Origin: JANQIO01 sp043513815
Lineage (GTDB): Bacteria; Pseudomonadota; Gammaproteobacteria; Pseudomonadales; Halieaceae
Direction: 5' to 3'
Assembly (NCBI GenBank): GCA_043513815.1
Contig: CP121313.1
Span: 930,001-994,000 of the forward strand
Length of the DNA: 64,000 nt
Part shown: positions 9,264-18,321 of the stretch, piece after piece
How the letters are laid out: each line of letters starts with the position of its first letter
How positions within the stretch are numbered: the stretch's first letter is position 1
Made by a program: the position numbers and the translations under genes
The notes under the pieces: model-generated
Seen by the model: the letters and a program-made list of their open reading frames with translations, nothing else
The model's database searches: none
Told to the model about the DNA's origin: nothing

Positions 9264-9905
9264 TCAGAGTGCATCCAGGTCGGCACCGCTGGCGGCCAGT
9301 GGTTCCCCATCCAGTACCGCGCAAGCATCTCGCAGGGCCAGGCGTCCCTCTACAAACCAGCGCACCGCCATCGGGTAAAGTGCGTGTTCACGACGTTGTA
9401 CACGGTCCGCCAGGGTCGCGGCGGTATCGCCTGCCTCGATGGGCACTCTGGCAAACACTATCGGCGGGCCGCCGTCGAGTTCTTCCGTCACGAAATGAAC
9501 GGTGGCGCCGGCCTCGCGATCGCCGGCTTCGAGCGCCCGCTGGTGAGTCCTGAGCCCGGGGTACCTGGGCAGCAGCGACGGGTGGATATTCAGCAGGCGG
9601 CCGCGGAAAGCGGCGATGAAGTCCGGTGTCAGGATTCGCATAAAGCCGGCGAGGATCACCAGGTCTGGAGCAAAGGGCGCCAGCACCTCGATCATGGCCG
9701 CGTCAAAAGCCTCGCGGGAATCGAAGTCGCGATGATCGATGATACAGGTGGGGATTCCTGCGGATTCGGCGCGCTCCAAGCCGCCTGCTGACGGCTTGTT
9801 GCTCAGTACGACGGCAATGTTCGCGGCAAGCGCACCGCTGCTGCAGGCATCAATCAGCGCCTGCAGGTTGGAGCCGCCGCCGGATATCAATACCGCGAGC
9901 TTCAC
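9264..9905 (-). CDS. purN: Phosphoribosylglycinamide formyltransferase
   Basis: PurN, 213 residues, transfers a formyl group from 10-formyl-THF to GAR in purine synthesis. The N-terminal ISGGGSNLQALID binds the substrate phosphate; the catalytic region reads NIHPSLLPRYPG, and Asp of ELDGGPPI completes the site. The start codon overlaps the purM stop by 4 nt (ATGA), so the two are translationally coupled. Confidence 0.96.
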   Translation of the reverse strand: MKLAVLISGGGSNLQALIDACSSGALAANIAVVLSNKPSAGGLERAESAGIPTCIIDHRDFDSREAFDAAMIEVLAPFAPDLVILAGFMRILTPDFIAAFRGRLLNIHPSLLPRYPGLRTHQRALEAGDREAGATVHFVTEELDGGPPIVFARVPIEAGDTAATLADRVQRREHALYPMAVRWFVEGRLALRDACAVLDGEPLAASGADLDAL

Positions 9906-10951
9906 AGCCCGGTCAATACCACCGGCTGACTGGCGTCTTCCTGAATGCTGCCCAGGCGCCAGGCGGTCTCTCCGCTGTCCCTCAGGCTGGCCAGTGCGGC
10001 CTCCGCCTCTGCCTCGGCCACACAGACCACCATGCCGACGCCACAGTTGAACGTCCGGTACATCTCACGGCTGTCGACGTTGCCGCCGGTCTGGAGCCAG
10101 TGGAAGATGCCTGGCCATTCCCAGCTCGCGGTATCGACCACCGCCCCGCTTCCGGTGGGCAGCACTCTGGGCAAGTTTTCCAGCAGCCCGCCGCCGGTAA
10201 TATGCGACAGGGCCTTGACCTCAACGGCGCCAAACAGGCTTAGCAGTGACTTGACGTAGATGCGCGTGGGCGCAAGCAGGGCGCTGCCCAGGCTGCGACC
10301 GTCAAAATCAGCGCTGAGATCGCTGCCTGACACTTCGATAATCTTGCGTACCAGTGAGTAGCCGTTGGAGTGTGGGCCGCTGGAAGCAAGGCCAATCAGC
10401 ACATCGCCGGACTGCACCTTGCTGCCATCGATAATCTCGGACTTCTCCACCACGCCCACGCAGAAGCCCGCCAGATCATAGTCCTCGCCCACGTACATCC
10501 CCGGCATTTCGGCGGTCTCGCCGCCGACCAGGGCGCAGCCGGCCAGCTCGCAACCGCGACCTATGCCCTCTACCACCGCGGCAGCGGTGTCGACGCACAG
10601 CTTGCCGGTGGCGTAGTAGTCGAGGAAGAACAGCGGTTCGGCGCCTGCCACCACCAGGTCATTGACACACATCGCTACCAGGTCAATGCCAATGGTGTCA
10701 TGGGTGTCCAGGTCCATGGCCAGTCGCAGCTTGGTGCCCACCCCATCGGTGCCGGAAACCAGCACTGGTTCCCGGTAGCCCGCTGGAATTTCGCAGAGGG
10801 CGCCAAAGCCGCCCAATCCGCCCATGACCTCCGGGCGGTGGGTACGTTTGGCCACGTGTTTGATGCGCTGAACCAGCGCTTCACCAGCGTCGATATCGAC
10901 GCCAGCATCCTTGTAACTGAGTGATTGGGGTTTGGCGGGCTGGTCGCTCAT
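9902..10951 (-). CDS. purM: Phosphoribosylformylglycinamidine cyclo-ligase
   Basis: PurM, 349 residues, is the AIR synthetase that closes the imidazole ring in purine synthesis. Typical segments are SYKDAGVDIDAGEALV at the N-terminus, SGTDGVGTKLRLA, GGETAEMPGMY and HITGGGLLENLPRVLP. It is the first gene of a purM-purN pair transcribed away from the DUF2066 gene. The 75-bp divergent spacer must contain both promoters. Confidence 0.97.
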   Translation of the reverse strand: MSDQPAKPQSLSYKDAGVDIDAGEALVQRIKHVAKRTHRPEVMGGLGGFGALCEIPAGYREPVLVSGTDGVGTKLRLAMDLDTHDTIGIDLVAMCVNDLVVAGAEPLFFLDYYATGKLCVDTAAAVVEGIGRGCELAGCALVGGETAEMPGMYVGEDYDLAGFCVGVVEKSEIIDGSKVQSGDVLIGLASSGPHSNGYSLVRKIIEVSGSDLSADFDGRSLGSALLAPTRIYVKSLLSLFGAVEVKALSHITGGGLLENLPRVLPTGSGAVVDTASWEWPGIFHWLQTGGNVDSREMYRTFNCGVGMVVCVAEAEAEAALASLRDSGETAWRLGSIQEDASQPVVLTGL

Positions 10952-11026
10952 TTCGGCAGGGCTGCGGAAAAAGGCGCTATTCTATCCTGTCGCCGCCCGC
11001 CCCGGTACTGCTAAAATCCGCGGTCG

Positions 11027-12103
11027 ATGAATACCCTGAATAAAATCATGTCTCGCCGGGCCTACGTGGCCTGCGCCGTGTTGTTACTGGCGCTGCCGGT
11101 GCAGGCGGTGGTGGTGGAGCACCTGCACCGAGCGCTGGTGCCGGTGCAGGATCACTCCCAGGCCGAGCTCACCCGCGGCACCCGTGATGGATTGGCCCAG
11201 GTCTATATCAAGATGTCCGGTACCCCGGGTGTGCTGGACAACCCGGTGCTACAGGAGTCGCTGGGTGCTGCCTCCAGCTTCGTGCAACGCTATCGCTACC
11301 TTCGCTCCGATGACGACGACAGCCTGCAATTACAGGTGCATTTCGACCCGCAGCTGGTGAATGAGCGGCTGCTGGAGGCTCAGGCCCCCCTGTGGACGAC
11401 CAACCGGCCGCCGCTGCTGGTGTGGCTGGTCGTTGATGACGGTTCTGCGAGGCGCTTTGCCACGGCGGAGTCTGACCCCATGCTGTTTGAGCGCCTCGCC
11501 CTGGAGCTGGAGCGGCGCGGCGTCCCGCCGGTCTACCCGCTTTATGACCTGCAGGATACGCTGGCGTTGGGGGTGCATGATCTCTGGCGTATGGACGAGC
11601 TGGCCATCTATGGCGCTTCGCAGCGCTACGGGGTAGCCAACGTGCTGGCTGGCCGCCTCACGGCCTTGCCCGGTGACCGCTGGATGGGCGACTGGAACTA
11701 CCTGCATAATCAGGAGTCGGCCGCAGCCAGCTTCTACGGTGAAGCCGCGCCGGTGTTTTCGGCCAACGCCATAGACTTTGTGGCAGACCGCATGGCCGAG
11801 CGCTACGCCGTGGCCGCTGGCGCCCTGCAGGGCCAGGAAGTGCTGGTGCGGGTAGATGAGGTGACAGATTTTTCCCAGTACCGGCAGGTGCTGGAACTGT
11901 TCGAGAGCATCGAACTTATCGACGAGGCCTGGCCCGCCTACCTGGAGGGAGAATCAGTGGTATTCCGTCTGTCTGCCCAGGCCGAGCCCGATCAACTGGA
12001 TAGAATCGTCTCCGTGAACCGACGGCTGGAACGGCTGGACGCGCCGACGCCGCTGAAACGTGGGCCCCTCAACCTGGATCTGGTGTACCGATGGAATCAA
12101 TGA
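11027..12103 (+). CDS. DUF2066 domain-containing exported protein
   Basis: A 358-residue protein with a signal peptide (basic start, hydrophobic core at about 12-27, cut near VQA). It belongs to the DUF2066 family, which is usually encoded next to purM and hda in gammaproteobacteria, as here. The function is unknown; a cell-envelope location follows from the signal. An ATG at 11048 is an alternative start that shortens the positive N-region. Its stop codon overlaps the beginning of the perM-like gene. Confidence 0.82.
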   Translation: MNTLNKIMSRRAYVACAVLLLALPVQAVVVEHLHRALVPVQDHSQAELTRGTRDGLAQVYIKMSGTPGVLDNPVLQESLGAASSFVQRYRYLRSDDDDSLQLQVHFDPQLVNERLLEAQAPLWTTNRPPLLVWLVVDDGSARRFATAESDPMLFERLALELERRGVPPVYPLYDLQDTLALGVHDLWRMDELAIYGASQRYGVANVLAGRLTALPGDRWMGDWNYLHNQESAAASFYGEAAPVFSANAIDFVADRMAERYAVAAGALQGQEVLVRVDEVTDFSQYRQVLELFESIELIDEAWPAYLEGESVVFRLSAQAEPDQLDRIVSVNRRLERLDAPTPLKRGPLNLDLVYRWNQ

Positions 12104-13176
12104 TGCGGCCCAGCCGACAGTTCCTGGGGTTGCCACTGTTGCTGGCCCTGGCGTTGCTCGCGTGGCTGGTTTTCGAACTGCGCCCCATCCTTTCGCCCTT
12201 TGTGGTCGGCGCCCTTATTGCCTATCTGGGCGACCCGGTCACCGACTGGCTTGAAAGGCGCGGCATGGGTCGTACGCTGGCGGTGACCCTGGTATTTCTG
12301 GGCCTGACGCTGGTGTTCCTGAGTCTCGCGGCGATCATGCTGCCACTGCTTTTGAGCCAGGTGAATGTCCTGGTCCGCGGGATTCCGGTGGCCTATGAGT
12401 GGGCCACCAGCAGCGTACTGCCCTGGCTGAGAACCACGCTGGATCTGCCGCCGGAGGTGGTGCCCAAACTGCAGATCAAGCAGACCCTGGCGGAGAACTG
12501 GCAGTCTCTGGGCAAGATCATGGCGGCGCTGGGTCGCTACGTGGGCAGTTCCAGTGCCAACCTGGCGCTGTCCCTGGCCAACGCGGTGCTGGTGCCGGTG
12601 GTAGCCTTTTACCTGCTGCGCGACTGGGACAAAATCACACCCAAGCTGATGAACCTGCTGCCGGAAGACTGGCAGGGCAAGGGCGAGGAACTGACCCGGG
12701 AGTGTGACGAGGTCATCGGCGCCTTCCTGCGCGGCCAGCTGCTGGTCATGCTGGCATTGACGCTGATCTACTCGACCGGCCTGGTCATTATCGGCCTCAA
12801 TGTCGCTGTGGCGATTGGGGTTTTCGCGGGGCTATTTGCCATCGTCCCCTACCTGGGTACGGTCATGGGCCTTGGCGCGGCTGCCATTGCCGCCTGGGTC
12901 CAGTTTGGGGAGTTCAGCGCGCTGATCGGGGTGGCAGTGGTGTTCGGCATTGCCCAGCTGATTGAAAGCTACATTCTGACGCCCTACCTGGTCGGTGACC
13001 GCATCGGCCTGCATCCGGTGGCCGTTATATTCGCGGTCATGGCCGGCGGACAGTTGGGCGGTTTCATCGGCGTCTTGATCGGACTGCCGGTGGCGGCAAT
13101 GATCGCCGTTCTACTCCGCCACGTGAAAGACTATTACAAGGCCTCGGACTTCTATGCCGGTGATGGCGAGCAGTGA
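12091..13176 (+). CDS. AI-2E family transporter (PerM-like)
   Basis: A 361-residue inner-membrane protein with about eight hydrophobic helices, a long periplasmic/cytoplasmic loop between helices 3 and 4 (about 90-165), and the family pattern GLFAIVPYLGTVMG followed by LIESYILTPYLVGDRIGLHP. It belongs to the TqsA/PerM (UPF0118) family of putative permeases; the substrate is uncertain. Starts at 12091, 12100 or 12103 are all possible; 12100 would give an ATGA overlap with the previous stop. It overlaps hda by 4 nt. Confidence 0.88.
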   Translation: MESMMRPSRQFLGLPLLLALALLAWLVFELRPILSPFVVGALIAYLGDPVTDWLERRGMGRTLAVTLVFLGLTLVFLSLAAIMLPLLLSQVNVLVRGIPVAYEWATSSVLPWLRTTLDLPPEVVPKLQIKQTLAENWQSLGKIMAALGRYVGSSSANLALSLANAVLVPVVAFYLLRDWDKITPKLMNLLPEDWQGKGEELTRECDEVIGAFLRGQLLVMLALTLIYSTGLVIIGLNVAVAIGVFAGLFAIVPYLGTVMGLGAAAIAAWVQFGEFSALIGVAVVFGIAQLIESYILTPYLVGDRIGLHPVAVIFAVMAGGQLGGFIGVLIGLPVAAMIAVLLRHVKDYYKASDFYAGDGEQ

Positions 13177-13874
13177 TGGCTGAACTGGCGCAGCTGGCTC
13201 TACCGGTTCACCTGCGGGACGATGCCACCCTGGAGAATTTCCTTTTCAGCGAAGCCCTGGGGCCGCTGCGCGCCATGCTGGAACAGCAGACCGGACTGGA
13301 CGGAGAGCCCTCCGTTTTTCTACACGGCTCGCCTGGAAGCGGCCGCAGCCACCTGCTGCAGGCGGCCTGTCATGCGCGGCCCGCCGGTGATGCCCTGTAT
13401 CTGCCAATGGAGCAGCTCAGTGGCATGTCCCCAGAGCACGTGCTCGATGGGGTCGAGGCCCTGTCACTGGTATGCCTGGACAACCTGCATGCGGTAGCCG
13501 GGGATACGGACTGGGAGCAGGAACTTTTCAATTTCATCAATCGGTCTCGCGAACGCGGCTGCCGCCTGTTGCTGAGCGCCGACGCCGCACCACGTCAGCT
13601 GCCGATCGCGCTGCCGGACCTGGCATCGCGACTGAGCTGGGGGGTGGTGTTTCAACTCGCGTCACCCTGCGACCAGCGCAAGCTGGAGATTCTGCAGTTT
13701 CGTGCCGCCCGCCGTGGCCTGCAGCTGGAAGACGAAGCGGCGCGCTACCTGCTTTCGCGTGCGCCCCGGGCGATGACTGCGCTAATGGACGTGCTGGAAC
13801 AACTGGATCGCGACTCCATGGCGCTACAACGAAACCTGACTGTCCCCTTCATCAAGTCGCGCCTGGGCTGGTGA
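13173..13874 (+). CDS. hda: DnaA regulatory inactivator Hda
   Basis: A 233-residue AAA+ protein related to DnaA domain III. Hda works with the sliding clamp to stimulate hydrolysis of DnaA-ATP and so limits re-initiation. Visible parts are an N-terminal clamp-binding-like segment (QLALPV near residue 5), Walker A GSPGSGRSHLL, Walker B-like LVCLDNLH and the sensor region SRLSWGVVFQL. The start overlaps the end of the perM-like gene (ATGA), in the conserved DUF2066-perM-hda order. Confidence 0.93.
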   Translation: MMAELAQLALPVHLRDDATLENFLFSEALGPLRAMLEQQTGLDGEPSVFLHGSPGSGRSHLLQAACHARPAGDALYLPMEQLSGMSPEHVLDGVEALSLVCLDNLHAVAGDTDWEQELFNFINRSRERGCRLLLSADAAPRQLPIALPDLASRLSWGVVFQLASPCDQRKLEILQFRAARRGLQLEDEAARYLLSRAPRAMTALMDVLEQLDRDSMALQRNLTVPFIKSRLGW

Positions 13875-13927
13875 GGGTTACAAAAGCTGCACAAAGACTT
13901 GCTGCAATAGTGCTTTCCGGCCGTGGT

Positions 13928-13936
13928 TGCTATGCT
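13928..13936 (+). promoter_or_regulatory. Possible extended -10 upstream of the OmpA-family gene
   Basis: TGC-TATGCT resembles an extended -10 element 48 bp before the OmpA-like start. It lies inside a short inverted repeat, GCCGTG (13920-13925) and CACGGC (13944-13949). No good -35 box is seen, so confidence is low. Confidence 0.3.
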
Positions 13937-13983
13937 TGCATCGCACGGCATCCGGAAAACAATCAAATAAGGAGCTAGCCCTC

Positions 13984-15045
13984 ATGCCCCGTTTCAACGC
14001 CCCACTCGCCCTGCTGCTGGCAGCGTCCCTGGCCCTGGCTTCTTCGGCCTCCGCGGACGGCCCGCCGATCACTTTCTCCGGCGGCGGCACCTACAACATT
14101 TTTGATGATGACCGGGAGGTGGATGACGACTATGGCTACTACGGTGCCGTCGAGTTCCGCTTCACCGAGCGCTGGGCCGCCGAGTTCTGGCTGAGCGATG
14201 CGGAAGATATCGAAGGCGACAACGGCTTTGATGTGGATGCCCTGCGCTGGCATCTGGATGCGCTGTACTACCTGAAGCCGCGCGGCAACCTGCACCCCTA
14301 CCTGGCGGCCGGTGGCGGCCAGCTCGAGCGCGAGTGGGACGTACCCAACGGCAACCTCGACGAGGTGGACTCCGAGGCCAACTTCGGTGGCGGTGTGCAC
14401 TGGTACTTTACCGACAACTTCAGCCTGCGCGGCGATGCCCGCTACCTGTTCGGCTTTGACGATGACACCAGCGATTTCACGGTTTCCATCGGTCTCTCTT
14501 ATCGCCTCGGTGCCCCGCAAAAGCGCCGGGTAGCGGCAGCGCCTGAGCCGGCCCCCGAGCCTGAGCCCGAACCCGAGCCGCTGGACAGTGATGGCGATGG
14601 CGTGATCGACAATGAGGATGCCTGCCCGGGCACGCCGGCGGGCCGGCGCGTGGATGCCCGTGGCTGCGAGCCGCGTTTCGTGCGCGGTGAGTCAGTGGAG
14701 CTCAAGGTCAACTTCGGCTTTGACTCTGCCAATGTCGACACCAACTACCTGGATGACATCAAGCAGTTGGCGGATTTCATGAAGCGTCACCCGGACGTGT
14801 CCACGGTGATTGAAGCCCATACCGACAGCATGGGGCCCGAGGCATACAACCAGGGTCTTTCGCAGCGTCGTGCCGATGCGGTGATCGAGGTGCTGACCAG
14901 CCGCTACGGCATCGATGCCGCGCGACTGGAAGCGCAGGGCCTTGGCGAATCGCAGCCCATCGCCAACAACGAAACCGAGGCAGGCCGCGCGGCCAACCGG
15001 CGCGTGGTGGCCAGCATCGCCACCGAAGATCGCGTGGAGGAGTAA
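13984..15045 (+). CDS. OmpA family outer-membrane protein
   Basis: A 353-residue outer-membrane protein. Start at 13984, not the in-frame ATG at 13927, because AAGGAG precedes it and a signal peptide (cut near ASA-DGPP) follows. Domains in order: an eight-strand beta-barrel of about 150 residues, a Pro-Glu repeat linker (PEPEPEPEP), a thrombospondin type 3 calcium-binding repeat DSDGDGVIDNEDACPG, and a C-terminal OmpA peptidoglycan-binding domain containing NFGFDSANVD and LSQRRADAV. It anchors the outer membrane to the cell wall. It appears monocistronic. Confidence 0.92.
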   Translation: MPRFNAPLALLLAASLALASSASADGPPITFSGGGTYNIFDDDREVDDDYGYYGAVEFRFTERWAAEFWLSDAEDIEGDNGFDVDALRWHLDALYYLKPRGNLHPYLAAGGGQLEREWDVPNGNLDEVDSEANFGGGVHWYFTDNFSLRGDARYLFGFDDDTSDFTVSIGLSYRLGAPQKRRVAAAPEPAPEPEPEPEPLDSDGDGVIDNEDACPGTPAGRRVDARGCEPRFVRGESVELKVNFGFDSANVDTNYLDDIKQLADFMKRHPDVSTVIEAHTDSMGPEAYNQGLSQRRADAVIEVLTSRYGIDAARLEAQGLGESQPIANNETEAGRAANRRVVASIATEDRVEE

Positions 15046-15169
15046 GCCTCGCCCACCCATCTCGCAGCGGCTCCCCCGGGGGCCGTCTGCGGGCTCCCTG
15101 TTTGCATTTCCAACACGGGTTCCCGCCCCCTACCGACACCTGTCACAGTCCTGCCAAGTGGCTTCTGCC

Positions 15170-15191
15170 GACTGTGACCAGGGTCACAGTC
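15170..15191. promoter_or_regulatory. CRP/Vfr-like palindromic operator
   Basis: A perfect inverted repeat with 10-bp arms, GACTGTGACC and GGTCACAGTC, around a 2-bp spacer. Its core TGTGA-N6-TCACA (15173-15188) equals the consensus half-sites of CRP-family regulators. The centre lies 77 bp before the start of the membrane-protein gene at 15258. A further single half-site TGTCACAGTC occurs at 15141-15150. Confidence 0.6.
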
Positions 15192-15257
15192 TGTTAATTC
15201 ATGATTGGCGCCTGACTTCCCTCCCTGCCATCAATAGGGAAATTGGAGGACTTTGTC

Positions 15258-16718
15258 ATGAGCTGGTCAGATGTTCTGAGCATTACCCCCTATCCGGGAC
15301 TGTCGCTACTGCTACTGTTCCTGATCCTGTCACTGGTGGTGTATTTCAGCCGCAGTTCGCTGCGTGCGGGTTTCCTGCATGCCGGCAACGCCCTGTACCG
15401 CGCCTGCCGTATGGGCAGCGTGGCACTGAAGCACGCCGAGCAGGCCCTGCAGGCGCGCAATCGGGAAGTCCTGCTGGAGCAGGGCCGCCAGGCGGCAGAG
15501 CGCGCGGTAGAGCGTGAATTCGAGCGCATTGATCACACTGTGCGCAAGGAGCTGGGTGACTACCCGGCCCTGCACCGCCAGGTCAGCGAGGCCATTACTG
15601 CGATTGAGGACGACTACCAGCGCTCCCGTGAAGTACCGCCGACACCCCACGCCTGGGCCGAGGCGGTCGCCGCTATCGCACAAATACCCAAGGCAGAAGG
15701 CATGGTGACCACCATGCTGGAGAGCGTTCACCAGTCCATTCGGGATATGGAAGAGCGCGCCATCGACGAATACCGTAAGGACTCACGCGAACGCCACCGT
15801 CTGCTGAGCCGGGCACGCACTCACTGGCAGGAGTTGGTGCGGCGGCTGGCCGGTGCGGAGACCCGCCTGCAGCGCCTGCTGGACCGCGCCAGTGCTATCG
15901 ACAACCACATGAAGGACTACGCGGAAATTAATCAGGGTTCGGATGCCGCCCTGCGCCGATTGTCGTCGTCTTCGTTAACACAGTTTTTCATCTCCAGCTT
16001 CGTGCTGGCCATTGCCGTCGGCGGCGCCATCATCAACTTCAACCTGATCGCCCGGCCCATGGCGGAAATGGTGGGCGGGACCAGTACTATCGGCAGTATG
16101 CAGGTAGCGGATATCGCAGCCCTGGTGATTATCATGGTGGAGATTTCCATGGGCCTGTTCCTGATGGAATCGTTACGCATCACGCGCCTGTTTCCAGTGA
16201 TCAGCGCCCTGGACGACCGCCTGCGGGTGCGTATGGTATGGATCTCGCTGGGCATACTGACCTCGCTGGCACTGGTCGAGGCCGGTCTGGCCTTCATGCG
16301 CGAGATTCTCGTGCAGGACGAACTCGCCACCGCAGCGATGCTGCGCGGTGATGAGCTGGCGGCCGGACCGCCGCCGTTCATGTGGATCACCACCGCCGCG
16401 CAGATGGGTATGGGCTTCATCCTGCCCTTCGCACTGACCTTCGTGGCCATACCGCTGGAAACGTTCATTCATTCGCTGCGCACTGTGCTGGGTATGCTTA
16501 CGGTGGCGGCCATCCGGGTGCTGGCGACGACCCTGAGAATTTCTGGTTCATTGTTCCGCGGCATCGGGCCGTTCCTTGCCGAAGTCTGTGATGCGATTGC
16601 TTTCCTGCCCCTGTGGCTGGAAACTCGTTTCCGCAGTCTGCCGGCCAGTGAACAGGGTGATAAAAAGCAGGAAGACGGGGTAACGGGACTGTGGAAAAAC
16701 TCCTTAGAGCAGCACTGA
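15258..16718 (+). CDS. Coiled-coil inner-membrane protein of unknown function
   Basis: A 486-residue protein I do not recognise. The ATG at 15258 is chosen because GGAGGA lies 8 nt upstream; a TTG at 15243 is possible. Visible structure: one N-terminal membrane helix (about 13-32), a long charged, Arg/Glu-rich, probably coiled-coil region (about 45-230), then about five hydrophobic helices between 240 and 430 and a charged tail. It overlaps the next gene, a VWA protein, by 28 nt, so the pair likely acts together at the inner membrane. A CRP-like palindrome is upstream. Confidence 0.75.
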   Translation: MSWSDVLSITPYPGLSLLLLFLILSLVVYFSRSSLRAGFLHAGNALYRACRMGSVALKHAEQALQARNREVLLEQGRQAAERAVEREFERIDHTVRKELGDYPALHRQVSEAITAIEDDYQRSREVPPTPHAWAEAVAAIAQIPKAEGMVTTMLESVHQSIRDMEERAIDEYRKDSRERHRLLSRARTHWQELVRRLAGAETRLQRLLDRASAIDNHMKDYAEINQGSDAALRRLSSSSLTQFFISSFVLAIAVGGAIINFNLIARPMAEMVGGTSTIGSMQVADIAALVIIMVEISMGLFLMESLRITRLFPVISALDDRLRVRMVWISLGILTSLALVEAGLAFMREILVQDELATAAMLRGDELAAGPPPFMWITTAAQMGMGFILPFALTFVAIPLETFIHSLRTVLGMLTVAAIRVLATTLRISGSLFRGIGPFLAEVCDAIAFLPLWLETRFRSLPASEQGDKKQEDGVTGLWKNSLEQH

Positions 16719-17353
16719 TTGTCCTGATCGGCTTTGTGCCGCTGAGCTGTTCGGCGCCCGAAGGCCCGAACAACCGCGGTGTGTATATGCTGCTGGACAC
16801 GTCCGGCACTTACACCGCGGAGTTGCAAAAAGCGCGGCAGATCATTGCCTACCTGCTGACCCAGCTCGATTCCGGGGACGCCTTCGCGGTGGCCCGCATC
16901 GATACGGGTAGTTTCAGCGAGAAAGACATAGTCGCCAAGATCACCTTCAGCGATCGCCCCAGCACCGCCAACCAGGAGAAGCGCGCGTTCCTGGACAAGA
17001 TCGACGAGTTTATCGAGGGGACCCGCTCCGCCGCCTACACCGATATTTCCGGCGGCCTGCTGCAGGCGGACGAGTACCTCACCGAGCACGAGGTGGGTGA
17101 GAAGACCATCCTGATCTTTTCGGACATGCAGGAAGAGCTTCCGGCCGGCTACAACCGTGACATCAAGTTGTCCTTCGATGATGTCGAAGTCGTGGCGGTC
17201 AACGTGACCAAATTGCGTACCGATAACGTCGACCCGCGTGAATACCTCGACCGGCTGGCCCTCTGGCGGCAGAAGGTCGAGGCGGGCGGCGGCCAGTGGC
17301 GGGTCATCAACGACCTCGATCGGCTCGGCAAGCTGCTGTCAGAACGCGGTTAG
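16691..17353 (+). CDS. VWA-domain protein, probably membrane-anchored
   Basis: A 220-residue protein from a GTG inside the end of the upstream membrane-protein gene. The N-terminus is hydrophobic and ends in PLSCSAPEG, a poor lipobox, so either a lipoprotein or a signal-anchored protein. The body resembles a von Willebrand A domain: MLLDTSGTY is a DxSxT MIDAS-like site at about 33-41, and KTILIFSDMQEE fits the fourth strand with its Asp. Such domains bind partners through a metal ion. The tight overlap suggests the partner is the coiled-coil membrane protein. Confidence 0.7.
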   Translation: MEKLLRAALIVLIGFVPLSCSAPEGPNNRGVYMLLDTSGTYTAELQKARQIIAYLLTQLDSGDAFAVARIDTGSFSEKDIVAKITFSDRPSTANQEKRAFLDKIDEFIEGTRSAAYTDISGGLLQADEYLTEHEVGEKTILIFSDMQEELPAGYNRDIKLSFDDVEVVAVNVTKLRTDNVDPREYLDRLALWRQKVEAGGGQWRVINDLDRLGKLLSERG

Positions 17354-17501
17354 TTTTTAGAATCAGCCGATTCCCATCGATGCCTTGTTGTTCGTTCCCT
17401 ATTGAGGCATATGCCTTGCCGCCTACTCAATGTGGACAGAGCTTGTGCGCTTTTGCGAAGGCAAAAGCATGTAAGGTCTGCTGGAGCCAAATGGGGTCTG
17501 T

Positions 17502-18290
17502 CTAGCCTAGAGAGAAGACGTCAGCGTCAGGTAGCAGCGGGAATTTGCTGCGGTAAGTCTCCAGCGGTTCACGTTCCAGGGTGGCAGTAAACACCCCGGC
17601 ACGGTCCTCACAATCCAGCAGCAGCTTGCCGTCCGCCGCATAGGCCAGGCTGTCGCCCACATAGTCCAGGCCGTAGCCGTCCCTGCCGATCCGATTGAGT
17701 CCCACACAGCAGGCCTGATTCTCGATCGCCCGCGCCAGCAAGAGGGCGCGCCAGTGGTGGCTGCGCTTGGCGGGCCAGTTGGCGACGACCGCCAGCAGGT
17801 CGTAGTGGCCCGAATCACCTGCGGGTCGATTGCGCATCCACACCGGGAAACGCAGGTCGTAGCAGACCATGGGACAGATACGCCAGCCACGCCACTCCAC
17901 CACCAGGCGCTGGTCGCCGGCGCTGTAGTGTTCGTTCTCGGTCGACATGGTGAACAGGTGATGCTTGTCATAGCGCTGGATGCTGCCATCAGGGGTGACA
18001 AACAGCAGCCGGTTATAAATGGCTTCGCCATCTCGCACCGGCAGTGAGCCCATTACTGCGGCATCATGTTCCCGGGCCAATGCTTGCAGCCAGGCTGAGG
18101 TCTCCCCGGCCACTGGCTCTGCCAGCGCCTCGGCGTTCATGGAGAAGCCGGTGCTGAACATTTCCGGCAGCATGACCAGGTCGGTCTCCCGCGGTAGATC
18201 CTCCAGGGCGCGTTCAAAGTGTTCGCGGTTGGCGCCAGGTTCCTCCCAGACCAGTTCGCTCTGTACCATGGCGAGATGCAGGTCGCTCAT
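17502..18290 (-). CDS. Omega-amidase / nitrilase-family amidohydrolase (YafV-like)
   Basis: A 262-residue carbon-nitrogen hydrolase with the Glu-Lys-Cys triad in LPEMFSTGFS, YDKHHLF and MVCYDLRFPVW. The last motif and length match YafV/NIT2-type omega-amidases, which hydrolyse alpha-ketoglutaramate (and ketosuccinamate) to the keto acid and ammonia. The gene follows a methionine/glutamine-type aminotransferase by 31 bp on the same strand; that enzyme would produce exactly this substrate when glutamine is the amino donor. Cytoplasmic. Confidence 0.87.
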   Translation of the reverse strand: MSDLHLAMVQSELVWEEPGANREHFERALEDLPRETDLVMLPEMFSTGFSMNAEALAEPVAGETSAWLQALAREHDAAVMGSLPVRDGEAIYNRLLFVTPDGSIQRYDKHHLFTMSTENEHYSAGDQRLVVEWRGWRICPMVCYDLRFPVWMRNRPAGDSGHYDLLAVVANWPAKRSHHWRALLLARAIENQACCVGLNRIGRDGYGLDYVGDSLAYAADGKLLLDCEDRAGVFTATLEREPLETYRSKFPLLPDADVFSLG

Positions 18291-18321
18291 TGCATTCGGT
18301 TCCTGTTGTCGAAAGCCAGCA

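Noticed and set aside
13922..13966. Upstream ATG at 13927 for the OmpA-family gene
   Set aside because: It would place about 19 odd residues before a good signal peptide, whereas the ATG at 13984 has AAGGAG in the right place.
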